From the NCBI GenBank assembly GCA_964475415.1, contig CAYYWZ010000002.1:79720-143719 (forward strand): DNA of 64,000 nt. Direction: 5' to 3'. The translations under genes were made by a program, and so were the position numbers. How positions within the stretch are numbered: position 1 is the first letter of the stretch; each line of letters opens with the position of its first letter. Source of the stretch: CALCMJ01 sp964475415. GTDB lineage: Bacteria; Bacteroidota; Bacteroidia; Chitinophagales; Saprospiraceae. This document shows, piece after piece, positions 56,601 to 64,000 of the stretch. The notes beneath the pieces are model-generated. The model searched no databases. It saw nothing but the letters and a program-made list of their open reading frames with translations, and was not told where the DNA came from.

Positions 56601-57001
56601 ATGACTGCTCTAAATCCTTTATTCGTATAATCTATTCTTATTCTTCGGATTGGATTATTGATAGATCTACCATAAAATGTTTTGAATTGAGGGTACTTGT
56701 CACTAAGGCCCTTTTCCATCATTTGATATTCTATAATTTCAAATTGGTCTATGCTCCCATCAGCCAGCATTACTTCTATCGTTGTATTGACTTTGTTTTT
56801 TTGTGCATCTCCCTCCATGGAAGCTGTCCAAAGGGTAGCTTTCATAGTCTTGTCGTCCAGATTAGCTAATACATACCTGTCAGGGACAATATCTCTAGCC
56901 CCTTTAGAGGATATATCCTCCTCTCTTAATTGGTTCCAATCTTGAGCAATAACAATATTACTGAATGCGCCTAGAAGAACTAAAAGAACAATTCTTAGCA
57001 T
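53633..57001 (-). CDS. Reprolysin-type (M12B-like) secreted metalloprotease with P/Homo B domain
   Basis: A 1122-aa exported protease. A signal peptide ends at VIAQ, then a propeptide-like region (about 20-200). The metzincin domain has HEIGHQFGGNH (about residues 337-347) and the Met-turn segment IMGYAGIC. Ig-like and fibronectin type III-like regions follow (FN3 near 760-860: YYWRVRSVNSCGESVW). A proprotein-convertase P (Homo B) domain lies near 870-985 (SDLVFTLYDPSS, RGTWTLEVEDVFNQDGG). The last 130 residues are beta-helix-like, ending IEGNCNIE. No T9SS sorting domain is seen, unlike many homologues. It probably degrades extracellular protein. Confidence 0.88.
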   Translation of the reverse strand: MLRIVLLVLLGAFSNIVIAQDWNQLREEDISSKGARDIVPDRYVLANLDDKTMKATLWTASMEGDAQKNKVNTTIEVMLADGSIDQFEIIEYQMMEKGLSDKYPQFKTFYGRSINNPIRRIRIDYTNKGFRAVITELGEKTFIDHYQRNDKNTRIIYRKSDYTNTHKWSCDLHKIKEEEENRSENSNGLRQGDCELRTYRLANATTAEYSNFHGANNAGDSGIVLGEVITVINRVNEVYEADITVRLLLIANTDELFYYNSGNDPYTNGSGGAMLGENQDNVDNIIGSANYDIGHVFSTGGGGVAYLGSVCNNNTKAGGVTGQEVPVGDPFSIDYVAHEIGHQFGGNHTQNNSCNRNNATAMEPGSASTIMGYAGICNPNVQNNSDAYFHAITLEEIADEIETTSCFNIIPFSNNAPTVDPISNYTIPVSTPFVLEAVGDDADGDIMSYNWEQMDNQSATMPPESTNTGGPTFRSNFALLDPARYFPRLATTVNNTTDQWEVLPSISRTMNFRVTVRDIPDNADMSNTGCTAETDVVVTTDAAAGPFLVTTHNSASTWMETEIVTVEWDVANSDQAPISCANVDILLSYDGGFTYTTTLASNVANDGDYDITVPVGLTTTARYMIRCSDNIFFDINNADIEILQGTPGFTISLNPSSLEVCQTDAESFEIITNSIQDYDEPIDLTILNLPAGATANFSANPVIPGNSSIVTIDNLDGLAGDFILGVRGVSEAITQEQVFDLKVVTPAATPSLSSPSDGETGTSLEVILSWTSSSDAENYDYELSTLPSGGNIIANGSTSNTSVDLEGIIEDAQTYYWRVRSVNSCGESVWTDEWEFETAVCFDFLSSDLPISISSSGTPTVFSDLTLADKGDITDLNVINLQGSHTYVSDLVFTLYDPSSTAVTFFDRPCNQQNNFDINLDDEAANNNWPCPPTDGGTYIPDNLLSGFDTNPMRGTWTLEVEDVFNQDGGSLESWGIQVCLDNYCDITVSNTLAETYGSLIAAIDCAEDGDTILLTDVIANQTINDLAQDVTIDKNITILADVNDNIKVTCSSSLPTFSIAPGKTVALIGFGINASGTSNATIQNEGNLILRDMTITHEADNNQVLNLSDGDITIEGNCNIE

Positions 57002-57172
57002 TTTATATTTATTTAAGATAATAACATTGAGGTAACTTCCTCAAAATAAGTATTTATCAGGAAAAACTTAAAATTAATTTTCCTCCTTTCAAACATGTTT
57101 CAGCTAATTGGAGTTCATAATTCTGTATTTGTCAATTTAAGAATTATAGTATATTTATAGCCTAAGTAAAAT

Positions 57173-57664
57173 ATGCCAAGAATGCCTGATTATAGAATGT
57201 CTGTAAATGGATCCTTCTTATCAACAATGGATGAGATAGCTTCCGAAAAGTTAGATCTAGTTAGAGAAGATGATTTTTCTTATCATCTCTTACATAATAA
57301 CAAGTCTTACAAGGTGCAATTACTAAGTTATGATATCAACCAAAAAACAGTTAGAATAAAGGTTTCTGGTAAAGAATTTGATGTTGCTATAGAGGATTCA
57401 TATGATATATTAGCCAAAGAATTAGGTTTTGCTAATACTGGTAATAAAAAGATAAAAGAGCTTAAATCTCCCATGCCAGGTCTAGTTTTAGAGACTATGG
57501 TGAAAGCTGGTGACACGGTAGAAGAAGGAGCTGCCTTATTGATTCTAGAGGCTATGAAAATGGAAAACGTTATTAAGTCTCCCACAGATGGTGTTATAAA
57601 AGCTGTTCTAGTAAAAGAAAAAGAGGCTATCGAAAAATCTCAACTTTTGATTGAATTCGAATAA
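57173..57664 (+). CDS. Biotin carboxyl carrier protein of acyl-CoA carboxylase
   Basis: A 163-aa carrier subunit. The C-terminal biotinyl domain has SPMPGLVLETMVKAGDTV and the biotinylation motif EAMKMEN, with the acceptor Lys near residue 129. The N-terminal half is the linker or BT-like domain usual in Bacteroidota acyl-CoA carboxylase carriers. It is first of a five-gene propionyl-CoA operon, ending 1 bp before the next start codon. It should shuttle carboxybiotin between the AccC and carboxyltransferase encoded downstream. Confidence 0.93.
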   Translation: MPRMPDYRMSVNGSFLSTMDEIASEKLDLVREDDFSYHLLHNNKSYKVQLLSYDINQKTVRIKVSGKEFDVAIEDSYDILAKELGFANTGNKKIKELKSPMPGLVLETMVKAGDTVEEGAALLILEAMKMENVIKSPTDGVIKAVLVKEKEAIEKSQLLIEFE

Positions 57665-57665
57665 T

Positions 57666-58784
57666 ATGAAAGATAGCTTATTTAAGGAATTCGCAAGTCA
57701 GTCAAAACAAGATTGGATCAATAAAATAAAAGTAGATCTGAAAGGGAAATCTATAGAGGAACTAGACTTAAAGATTTCTGATCATGTAAGTATATCACCA
57801 TTCTCTCATAAAGAGGATCTAGCTTCTCATACTTTAGCTTATAGAAAAAAAGCTACTAATAGTTGGAATATTACCGAGGTTTTGAATGTCAAAGATTATC
57901 AACTATCTAATAAGTTAGCGCTGAACTTCCTTCAGCTAGGCGTAAGTTCTTTAGTTCTGGAATTCGATTCTATTCCTGCTCTACAGGACATAGAGCAACT
58001 GTTTAATAATATACGTATTGACTATATCAGCTTACATATTCTTTTACATGACAGAGATAGATTACAATTTATAGAAAGATTTATAAGTTATCTAGGAAGT
58101 CAGTCTTATGATCTAAGTTCTCTCAAGGGCTCGATAAGAGCAAGGCAGTTTGTAGGGAAGGAGGCGTATGAATCTTTACAACTTCTCTCGGAAAATCTGC
58201 CATTATACAGAAGCCTATTTATTTCAGAATCTAAAGATAATAGTCTTTCAACTGATGATGGTTTATCTGATATTTTACATGCAACATATCAGCAAATAGA
58301 ATTATTAAGCGTAAAAGGAGTCGCGCTAAACCTTATAAAACAACAATTCATATTTCAAATCTCAGGCGGCTTATCCTATTTTACAGAGATAAGTAAGGTA
58401 AGAGCACTTAGGATATTGATCGATCTATTGTGTAGCGCCTATTCAATAGAAAAAAGTACAAACATATACATAGATTATAGAACGGCACAGAATACAGCGC
58501 ACGACAATCCTGATTACAACAAAATACAAGTAACTACTCAAGCTATGGCAGCAATTGCAGCAGGAGTAGATGACCTATATTTGTCTGGCGTCAATTACAA
58601 AGATGATCAAGAAAGCTTGTTAGAGGATAGAAGAATTTACAATAATATCCAGCATATTTTACAAATGGAAAGTTACCTAGATCGAGTTGTAGATCCAGCA
58701 GCTGGAAGTTATTATATCGAACAGATGACAGATAAGATAGCTGGGTCAGCATGGAATATTTTTAGAAATAAAGTAAAAGCATAA
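57666..58784 (+). CDS. mutA: Methylmalonyl-CoA mutase small subunit (barrel only, short)
   Basis: A 372-aa homologue of the non-catalytic small subunit. Barrel-type motifs at the C-terminus are recognisable: QVTTQAMAAIAAGVDDLYL, then MESYLDRVVDPAAGSYYIE as in mutases. There is no cobalamin-binding domain and no DxHxxG, and the protein is shorter than the usual 450-640 aa, having lost the C-terminal domain. The ATG at 57666 follows the carrier-protein stop by 1 bp; a TTG at 57651 is also in frame. It probably stabilises the large subunit encoded two genes downstream. Confidence 0.85.
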   Translation: MKDSLFKEFASQSKQDWINKIKVDLKGKSIEELDLKISDHVSISPFSHKEDLASHTLAYRKKATNSWNITEVLNVKDYQLSNKLALNFLQLGVSSLVLEFDSIPALQDIEQLFNNIRIDYISLHILLHDRDRLQFIERFISYLGSQSYDLSSLKGSIRARQFVGKEAYESLQLLSENLPLYRSLFISESKDNSLSTDDGLSDILHATYQQIELLSVKGVALNLIKQQFIFQISGGLSYFTEISKVRALRILIDLLCSAYSIEKSTNIYIDYRTAQNTAHDNPDYNKIQVTTQAMAAIAAGVDDLYLSGVNYKDDQESLLEDRRIYNNIQHILQMESYLDRVVDPAAGSYYIEQMTDKIAGSAWNIFRNKVKA

Positions 58785-58785
58785 A

Positions 58786-60228
58786 GTGAAAAAAATATTA
58801 ATAGCAAATAGAGGAGAAATAGCGTTACGAGTAATGCGATCTGCTAAGAAGATGGGTATTGCAACTGTTGCGGTATATTCTGAAATAGATAGAAATGCTC
58901 CTCATGTATTATTTGCAGATGAGTCCGTTTGTTTAGGACCGGCCCCTTCTGTAGAATCGTACTTGTTAGGCGAAAAAATCATAAAAGAATCTCTTAGGCT
59001 TGGTGTAGATGGTATCCATCCGGGATATGGTTTCTTAAGTGAGAATGCGGATTTTGCGAAAAAAGTTACCGAAGCAGGAATAAAATTTATCGGGCCTTCC
59101 CCACATTCTATAAGAGTGATGGGAAGTAAATTGGCAGCTAAGGAAACAGTAAAAGCCTATGATATTCCGATGGTTCCAGGTATCGATGAAGCGGTAGTAG
59201 ATCCTGTAAAAGCTATAGCAATAGCACAAGAGATCGGCTTCCCGATACTGATCAAAGCTTCTGCAGGAGGAGGTGGTAAGGGAATGCGTGTAGTAGAAAA
59301 AGCTTCAGAGTTAGAAGATCAAATGAAGCGTGCAATTAGTGAGGCGGAATCTGCATTTGGAGATGGCTCCGTTTTTATAGAGAAATATATAAGTAGTCCT
59401 AGACATATCGAAATTCAGATTCTAGCAGATCAGCATGATAACACTTTATATGTATTCGAGAGAGAATGTAGTATACAGAGAAGACATCAGAAGGTAGTGG
59501 AGGAAGCTCCTTCCGTCGTAGTAGATGAAGATCTCAGAAAACGTATGGGGGAAGCTGCGGTAAAAGTTGCGGAGTCTTGTAACTATGAGGGAGCGGGAAC
59601 TGTAGAGTTTCTCTTAGATGAAAATAAGAATTTTTATTTCCTAGAGATGAATACGAGGTTGCAAGTAGAGCATCCTGTTTCAGAATTAATTTCTGGAATA
59701 GACCTAGTAGAAGAACAGATCAAAATTGCTAGGGGAGAACATCTTGAAATTCAACAATCAGATCTCAAAATAAAAGGCCATGCGCTAGAACTAAGAGTCT
59801 ACGCTGAAGATCCAAAAAATAATTTTCTACCTTCTATAGGAAAGCTGGAAGTATATATAAAACCACAAGGAAAAGGTGTAAGACTAGATGATGGCTATCG
59901 GGAGGGTATGGATATTCCTATATACTACGATCCTATGATTGCTAAGCTTGTTACCTACGGTGCTGATAGGGGAGAAGCGATAAGTCGAATGAAAAAGGCT
60001 ATAGAGGATTATACCATTAAGGGTGTAGAAACTACCCTAGGGTTCGGTACTTTTGTTTGTAATCACGAAGCCTTTGTATCTGGTGATTTTGATACGCATT
60101 TTGTAAAAAATTATTTCACTCCTGAGTTAATACAAGCTGAAGAAGATGAATTATCGAGCATAGCAGCACAGGTAGCTTTAAATATATTTTTAGAAAAGAA
60201 AAAGACCCTTGTCGTTCCTAATCACTAG
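58786..60228 (+). CDS. accC: Biotin carboxylase subunit of acyl-CoA (propionyl-CoA) carboxylase
   Basis: A 480-aa ATP-grasp enzyme that carboxylates biotin on the carrier protein. It starts at GTG 58786, one base after the previous stop, giving MKKILIANRGEIALRV. Features are the Gly-rich ATP loop KASAGGGGKGMR (about 155-166), ERECSIQRRHQKVVEEAPS and EMNTRLQVEHPVSE (about 286-299). It is longer by about 30 residues than stand-alone acetyl-CoA biotin carboxylases. Its place between the mutase genes indicates a role in propionyl-CoA carboxylation. Confidence 0.93.
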   Translation: MKKILIANRGEIALRVMRSAKKMGIATVAVYSEIDRNAPHVLFADESVCLGPAPSVESYLLGEKIIKESLRLGVDGIHPGYGFLSENADFAKKVTEAGIKFIGPSPHSIRVMGSKLAAKETVKAYDIPMVPGIDEAVVDPVKAIAIAQEIGFPILIKASAGGGGKGMRVVEKASELEDQMKRAISEAESAFGDGSVFIEKYISSPRHIEIQILADQHDNTLYVFERECSIQRRHQKVVEEAPSVVVDEDLRKRMGEAAVKVAESCNYEGAGTVEFLLDENKNFYFLEMNTRLQVEHPVSELISGIDLVEEQIKIARGEHLEIQQSDLKIKGHALELRVYAEDPKNNFLPSIGKLEVYIKPQGKGVRLDDGYREGMDIPIYYDPMIAKLVTYGADRGEAISRMKKAIEDYTIKGVETTLGFGTFVCNHEAFVSGDFDTHFVKNYFTPELIQAEEDELSSIAAQVALNIFLEKKKTLVVPNH

Positions 60229-60240
60229 CCAATATAATAA

Positions 60241-62358
60241 ATGGATTTTTCTGATATACCATATAAAAGAATAAAAGATCAAGACCAAAAAAAAGGTGAG
60301 GATACTTGGATGACTCCAGAGGGGATAGAGATCAAAACAAGTTATGATGCGTCTGATGTGTCAAGTGCAGATCATCTAGATTTTGTGTCAGGTATCTCTC
60401 CATACCTGAGAGGTCCTTATAGTTCTATGTATACAGTTAGGCCATGGACGATAAGACAGTATGCAGGATTTTCTACAGCTAAGGCGAGTAATGCTTTTTA
60501 CAGAAGGAATCTTGCTGCGGGACAGAAAGGCTTGTCTGTTGCTTTTGATCTAGCTACCCATAGAGGTTATGATTCAGATCATGAGCGTGTTACAGGTGAT
60601 GTAGGTATGGCTGGAGTTGCTATAGACTCTGTCGAGGATATGAAAATATTGTTTGATCAGATTCCTCTAGACAAGATGAGTGTTTCTATGACAATGAACG
60701 GGGCGGTAATTCCGATCATGGCATTTTTTATAATTGCTGCGGAGGAGCAGGGAGTAACACCTGACTTACTTAGTGGTACTATCCAAAACGATATCCTCAA
60801 AGAGTTTATGGTCAGAAATACATACATATATCCTCCAGATTCTTCAATGAAAATTATCGCTGATATATTTAAGTATACAGCTAAGTATATGCCTAAGTTT
60901 AATTCCATAAGTGTAAGCGGATATCATATGCATGAAGCAGGAGCTCCTGCTGCATTAGAAGTAGCTTATACGCTTGCGGATGGACTAGAATATATTAAAA
61001 CGGGTATAGCTGCAGGATTGAAGGTAGATGATTTTGCGCCTAGGATTTCTTTTTTCTGGGGCATAGGAATGAATCATTTTATGGAGGTGGCTAAATTGCG
61101 AGCAGCTCGTGTCCTTTGGGCGAAAATTGTCAATCAGTTTGAACCTAAAAATCCAAAATCTTCAATGCTTAGAACACATTGTCAAACTTCTGGATGGAGT
61201 CTTACTGCTCAAGACCCATATAATAATATTGCTAGAACAACAGTAGAAGCTATGGCGGCAGTACTAGGTGGTACCCAGTCACTACATACGAATTCGTTAG
61301 ATGAAGCCTTAGCACTTCCTACAGATTACTCTGCAAAAATTGCTAGAGATACGCAGAAATATATTCAGTCATCTACAGACCTTACAAAGACGGTAGACCC
61401 CTGGGGAGGTTCTTATTATGTTGAATATTTGACAGATAAGATTATAAAAAAATCTTGGGAACTCATAGAAGAAATAGAAGCACTTGGTGGTATGGCATCT
61501 GCTATAAGTAAGGGCTTACCCAAAATGAAAATCGAAGATGCTGCAGCAAGAAAACAAGCTAGAATAGACAGTGGTTTAGATAAGATTTTAGGTGTAAATA
61601 TTTTCAAAAAGGAGATTGATGAAAATATAGAAGTACTAGAAGTAGATAACTCCCAAGTACGAAAAGAGCAGATAGGTAAAATAAACCAGATCAAATCAAC
61701 AAGAAATTCTAATGCTGTTGAAAAAGCGTTATCCAAACTTACGGAAATAGCTTCTTCAGGAAAAGGTAATTTGCTGGAACAAGCTGTAGTTGCAGCAAGA
61801 CAAAGAGCAACGCTTGGAGAAATTTCTAGTTCTATGGAGTCTGTATTTGGTCGATATAAAGCAGTAACACAATCAGTAAGCGGCGTGTATTCAAACGAAA
61901 TAAAACAAGATAGTTCATTCCTTGAAGCTAGAGTGGTAGCAGATAGATTTGCGGAAAAATTTGGTCGAAGACCTAGGATCATGGTCGCTAAATTGGGACA
62001 AGACGGTCACGATAGAGGTGCTAAGATTATAGCTACCAGCTTTGCAGATATTGGTTTTGATGTGGACATAGGACCTTTGTTTCAGACACCGTCAGAAGCG
62101 GCAAGACAAGCGGCGGAAAATGATGTACATATATTAGGTATTTCATCTTTAGCAGCAGGTCACAAGACCTTGGTTCCTGAGACAATTAAAGCCTTAGAAA
62201 AAATAGGCCGAGGAGATATATTGTTAATTTGTGGAGGTGTCATTCCTCCAAAGGATTATGATTTTTTATTCGAGGCTGGTGTTGCTGGAGTATTTGGTCC
62301 AGGTACTATTATTTCCAAGGCAGCTGTAGAAATTTTAGAAATTCTATTGAACGATTAG
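60241..62358 (+). CDS. mutB: Methylmalonyl-CoA mutase, catalytic large subunit
   Basis: A 705-aa adenosylcobalamin enzyme converting (R)-methylmalonyl-CoA to succinyl-CoA. The barrel (about residues 20-540) has the substrate-binding YSSMYTVRPWTIRQYAGF (split as PYSSMYTVRPW and TIRQYAGF), the NTYIYPPD segment and RTHCQTSGWSLT. The cobalamin-binding domain (about 575-705) has KLGQDGHDRGAK with the DxHxxG axial-ligand motif near 588-593, and later LICGGVIPPKDY. The length is normal. It lies 12 bp after the accC gene and is followed by the carboxyltransferase after 2 bp. No MeaB-type G-protein chaperone is in the window. Confidence 0.97.
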   Translation: MDFSDIPYKRIKDQDQKKGEDTWMTPEGIEIKTSYDASDVSSADHLDFVSGISPYLRGPYSSMYTVRPWTIRQYAGFSTAKASNAFYRRNLAAGQKGLSVAFDLATHRGYDSDHERVTGDVGMAGVAIDSVEDMKILFDQIPLDKMSVSMTMNGAVIPIMAFFIIAAEEQGVTPDLLSGTIQNDILKEFMVRNTYIYPPDSSMKIIADIFKYTAKYMPKFNSISVSGYHMHEAGAPAALEVAYTLADGLEYIKTGIAAGLKVDDFAPRISFFWGIGMNHFMEVAKLRAARVLWAKIVNQFEPKNPKSSMLRTHCQTSGWSLTAQDPYNNIARTTVEAMAAVLGGTQSLHTNSLDEALALPTDYSAKIARDTQKYIQSSTDLTKTVDPWGGSYYVEYLTDKIIKKSWELIEEIEALGGMASAISKGLPKMKIEDAAARKQARIDSGLDKILGVNIFKKEIDENIEVLEVDNSQVRKEQIGKINQIKSTRNSNAVEKALSKLTEIASSGKGNLLEQAVVAARQRATLGEISSSMESVFGRYKAVTQSVSGVYSNEIKQDSSFLEARVVADRFAEKFGRRPRIMVAKLGQDGHDRGAKIIATSFADIGFDVDIGPLFQTPSEAARQAAENDVHILGISSLAAGHKTLVPETIKALEKIGRGDILLICGGVIPPKDYDFLFEAGVAGVFGPGTIISKAAVEILEILLND

Positions 62359-62360
62359 AT

Positions 62361-63902
62361 ATGAAAGAAACGTATAAGATACTTAATGAGAAGTTAGAGC
62401 AATCTAGATTAGGTGGAGGAGAGGAACGTATAAAAAAACAACATGCTAAAGGGAAACTTACTGCAAGAGAAAGAATACACTTTCTTATAGATGAAGGTAC
62501 TTTCGAGGAGATAGGTGCGCTAGTAACACACAGGACTAAGGATTTTGGTATGGAGTCTCAGATTTTTCCTGGTGATGGTGTTATAACGGGTCATGGTTTA
62601 GTCAACGGAAGATTAGTTTATGTTTTTGCTCAGGATTTTACCGTTTTCGGAGGCTCGCTTTCTGAAACGCATGCGGAGAAAATATGTAAAATAATGGATC
62701 TAGCCATGAAGACTGGCGTTCCATTGATAGGGCTTAATGATTCGGGTGGTGCTCGTATACAAGAGGGGGTTCGGTCACTCGGTGGCTATGCTGATATCTT
62801 CTATAGAAATGTACGTTCATCCGGTGTGATACCTCAGATATCAGCCATCATGGGCCCTTGTGCTGGAGGTGCAGTATATTCTCCTGCAATAACTGATTTC
62901 ACCCTTATGGTAGAGGATACAAGTTATATGTTTGTTACGGGGCCTAACGTTGTAAAAACAGTAACCAATGAGGAAGTAAGTTCCGAAGAATTAGGAGGGG
63001 CAAGCACACACTCAACTAAGTCAGGAGTAACACATCTCACGAGTGCAAACGATCTAGAATGCATTGCAGATATTAAAAAATTACTTAGTTATTTTCCTCA
63101 GAACTGTCATGAAAAGGCACCTAATCAAGTTTATAAGCTAGGCGAAGAAATACGAGAAGAGTTAGAATCTATTATCCCAGAAAGTGCCAACCAACCCTAT
63201 GATATGCATGATGTGATCAAGGGGCTTACAGATGTGGATTCTTTTATGGAGATCCATAAGGATTATGCAGAAAACATCATTGTAGGATTTGCAAGGTTAG
63301 CAGGAAAGAGTATTGGTATTGTAGCCAACCAACCTATGCACCTTGCAGGTGTACTAGACGTAAATAGTTCTAAGAAAGCTGCTAGATTTACTAGGTTCTG
63401 TGATTGTTTTAATATACCCTTACTGGTACTAGTAGATGTACCTGGTTTTCTTCCAGGCACTGATCAGGAGTGGAATGGTATTATTGTCAATGGAGCTAAG
63501 CTATTATATGCATTGAGTGAAGCTACCGTTCCACGTATAAGCCTTATAACAAGAAAGGCCTACGGTGGTGCATATGACGTAATGAATAGTAAGCATATAG
63601 GAGCAGATTTTAACTTCGCATGGCCTTCAGCAGAAATTGCAGTTATGGGTGCCAAGGGTGCTAGTGAGATTATCTTCAGAAATGAAATCAAGAAAGCTAA
63701 CGATCCTGAAGCGAAGCTTAAGGAGAAAGAACAAGAGTACGCAGATCTTTTTGCTAATCCATACTCTGCAGCAGAAAGAGGATTTATCGACGAGGTTATT
63801 TTCCCTAGAGAGACCAGAAGAAAGCTTATAAGATCTTTTGCAGTCCTAGAAAATAAGCTGGACGAATTGCCATATAAGAAGCATGGGAATATACCGTTGT
63901 AG
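62361..63902 (+). CDS. pccB: Propionyl-CoA carboxylase carboxyltransferase (beta) subunit
   Basis: A 513-aa carboxyltransferase that moves the carboxyl group from biotin to propionyl-CoA. The two crotonase-like halves are clear: IGLNDSGGARIQEGV and IMGPCAGGAVYSPA in the N-terminal half, and LVDVPGFLPGTDQEWNG, TRKAYGGAYDVMNSK and WPSAEIAVMGAKGA in the C-terminal half. The length matches PccB. It is the last gene of the operon; 98 bp of non-coding sequence follow to the window edge. Acetyl-CoA activity cannot be ruled out. Confidence 0.94.
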   Translation: MKETYKILNEKLEQSRLGGGEERIKKQHAKGKLTARERIHFLIDEGTFEEIGALVTHRTKDFGMESQIFPGDGVITGHGLVNGRLVYVFAQDFTVFGGSLSETHAEKICKIMDLAMKTGVPLIGLNDSGGARIQEGVRSLGGYADIFYRNVRSSGVIPQISAIMGPCAGGAVYSPAITDFTLMVEDTSYMFVTGPNVVKTVTNEEVSSEELGGASTHSTKSGVTHLTSANDLECIADIKKLLSYFPQNCHEKAPNQVYKLGEEIREELESIIPESANQPYDMHDVIKGLTDVDSFMEIHKDYAENIIVGFARLAGKSIGIVANQPMHLAGVLDVNSSKKAARFTRFCDCFNIPLLVLVDVPGFLPGTDQEWNGIIVNGAKLLYALSEATVPRISLITRKAYGGAYDVMNSKHIGADFNFAWPSAEIAVMGAKGASEIIFRNEIKKANDPEAKLKEKEQEYADLFANPYSAAERGFIDEVIFPRETRRKLIRSFAVLENKLDELPYKKHGNIPL

Positions 63903-64000
63903 GCATTATTGATAGGCAGGTATAAATTATTAGATTTATTCGTTAGTTATGAGCAAGACTCCTAATTCTGTCGTTTGAAAATTGAACGGCTGAAAACTAT

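Noticed and set aside
1..64000. tRNA and rRNA genes
   Set aside because: I saw no T-arm-like sequence in a cloverleaf context and no rRNA-like conserved blocks; a covariance-model search was not possible here.

Overview
The window reads as chromosomal DNA of an AT-rich member of the Bacteroidota, most likely Saprospiria. Evidence is a SusC/SusD pair, a type IX secretion (T9SS) C-terminal sorting domain, many SPII lipoproteins, AT-rich leaders without Shine-Dalgarno sites, and Cys-rich 'GCDSIL' repeat proteins of the kind common in Saprospiraceae. The family-level placement is inference. A 100-N run at 52303-52402 shows it is a draft scaffold.

1-16 kb is a glycan/amino-sugar utilisation locus. 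On the minus strand lie susC, susD, a family-10-like glycoside hydrolase and a long-form nagB that runs off the left edge. A divergent LacI-type regulator leads an operon with a 1116-aa FG-GAP/UnbV protein and an AGE-family epimerase. Next come a DUF4434-like barrel protein, an FAD oxidoreductase lipoprotein and a ThuA-like lipoprotein. A CG-centred palindrome between susC and lacI is a good operator candidate. A decayed beta-helix gene ends the region.

16.8-36.3 kb is mostly housekeeping and envelope: a PorE-like TPR/propeller/SPOR protein, MiaE, a prolyl oligopeptidase, the c-di-AMP synthase CdaA (apparently with a non-AUG start), a GNAT, an M20 dipeptidase, an FKBP isomerase, three paralogous small Cys lipoproteins, TrmD, a Cys-repeat secreted protein, an M16 protease and a UbiA-like membrane protein.

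36.3-38.1 kb holds the most unusual element: three tandem, protein-free modules of about 300-390 nt. Each is bounded by the same GC-rich hairpin with an A7/T7 tract, which acts as an intrinsic terminator on the minus strand. Each carries hairpins interleaved with repeated AAGGGTGTT (AACACCCTT on the minus strand). Hairpin stems differ between copies yet stay paired, so these look like a multicopy structured RNA family that I do not recognise.

38.4-57 kb: M42 aminopeptidase, PyrE, NUDIX hydrolase, a large zinc metalloprotease, a MacAB-like efflux operon, a cupin, a pseudogene with an in-frame stop, a large repeat protein with lamin-tail and T9SS domains (containing the assembly gap), and a reprolysin-type metalloprotease.

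57-64 kb is a tight propionate operon: biotin carrier protein, methylmalonyl-CoA mutase small subunit, biotin carboxylase, mutase large subunit and carboxyltransferase. Together they can convert propionyl-CoA through methylmalonyl-CoA to succinyl-CoA. I saw no tRNA, rRNA, insertion sequence or CRISPR array.
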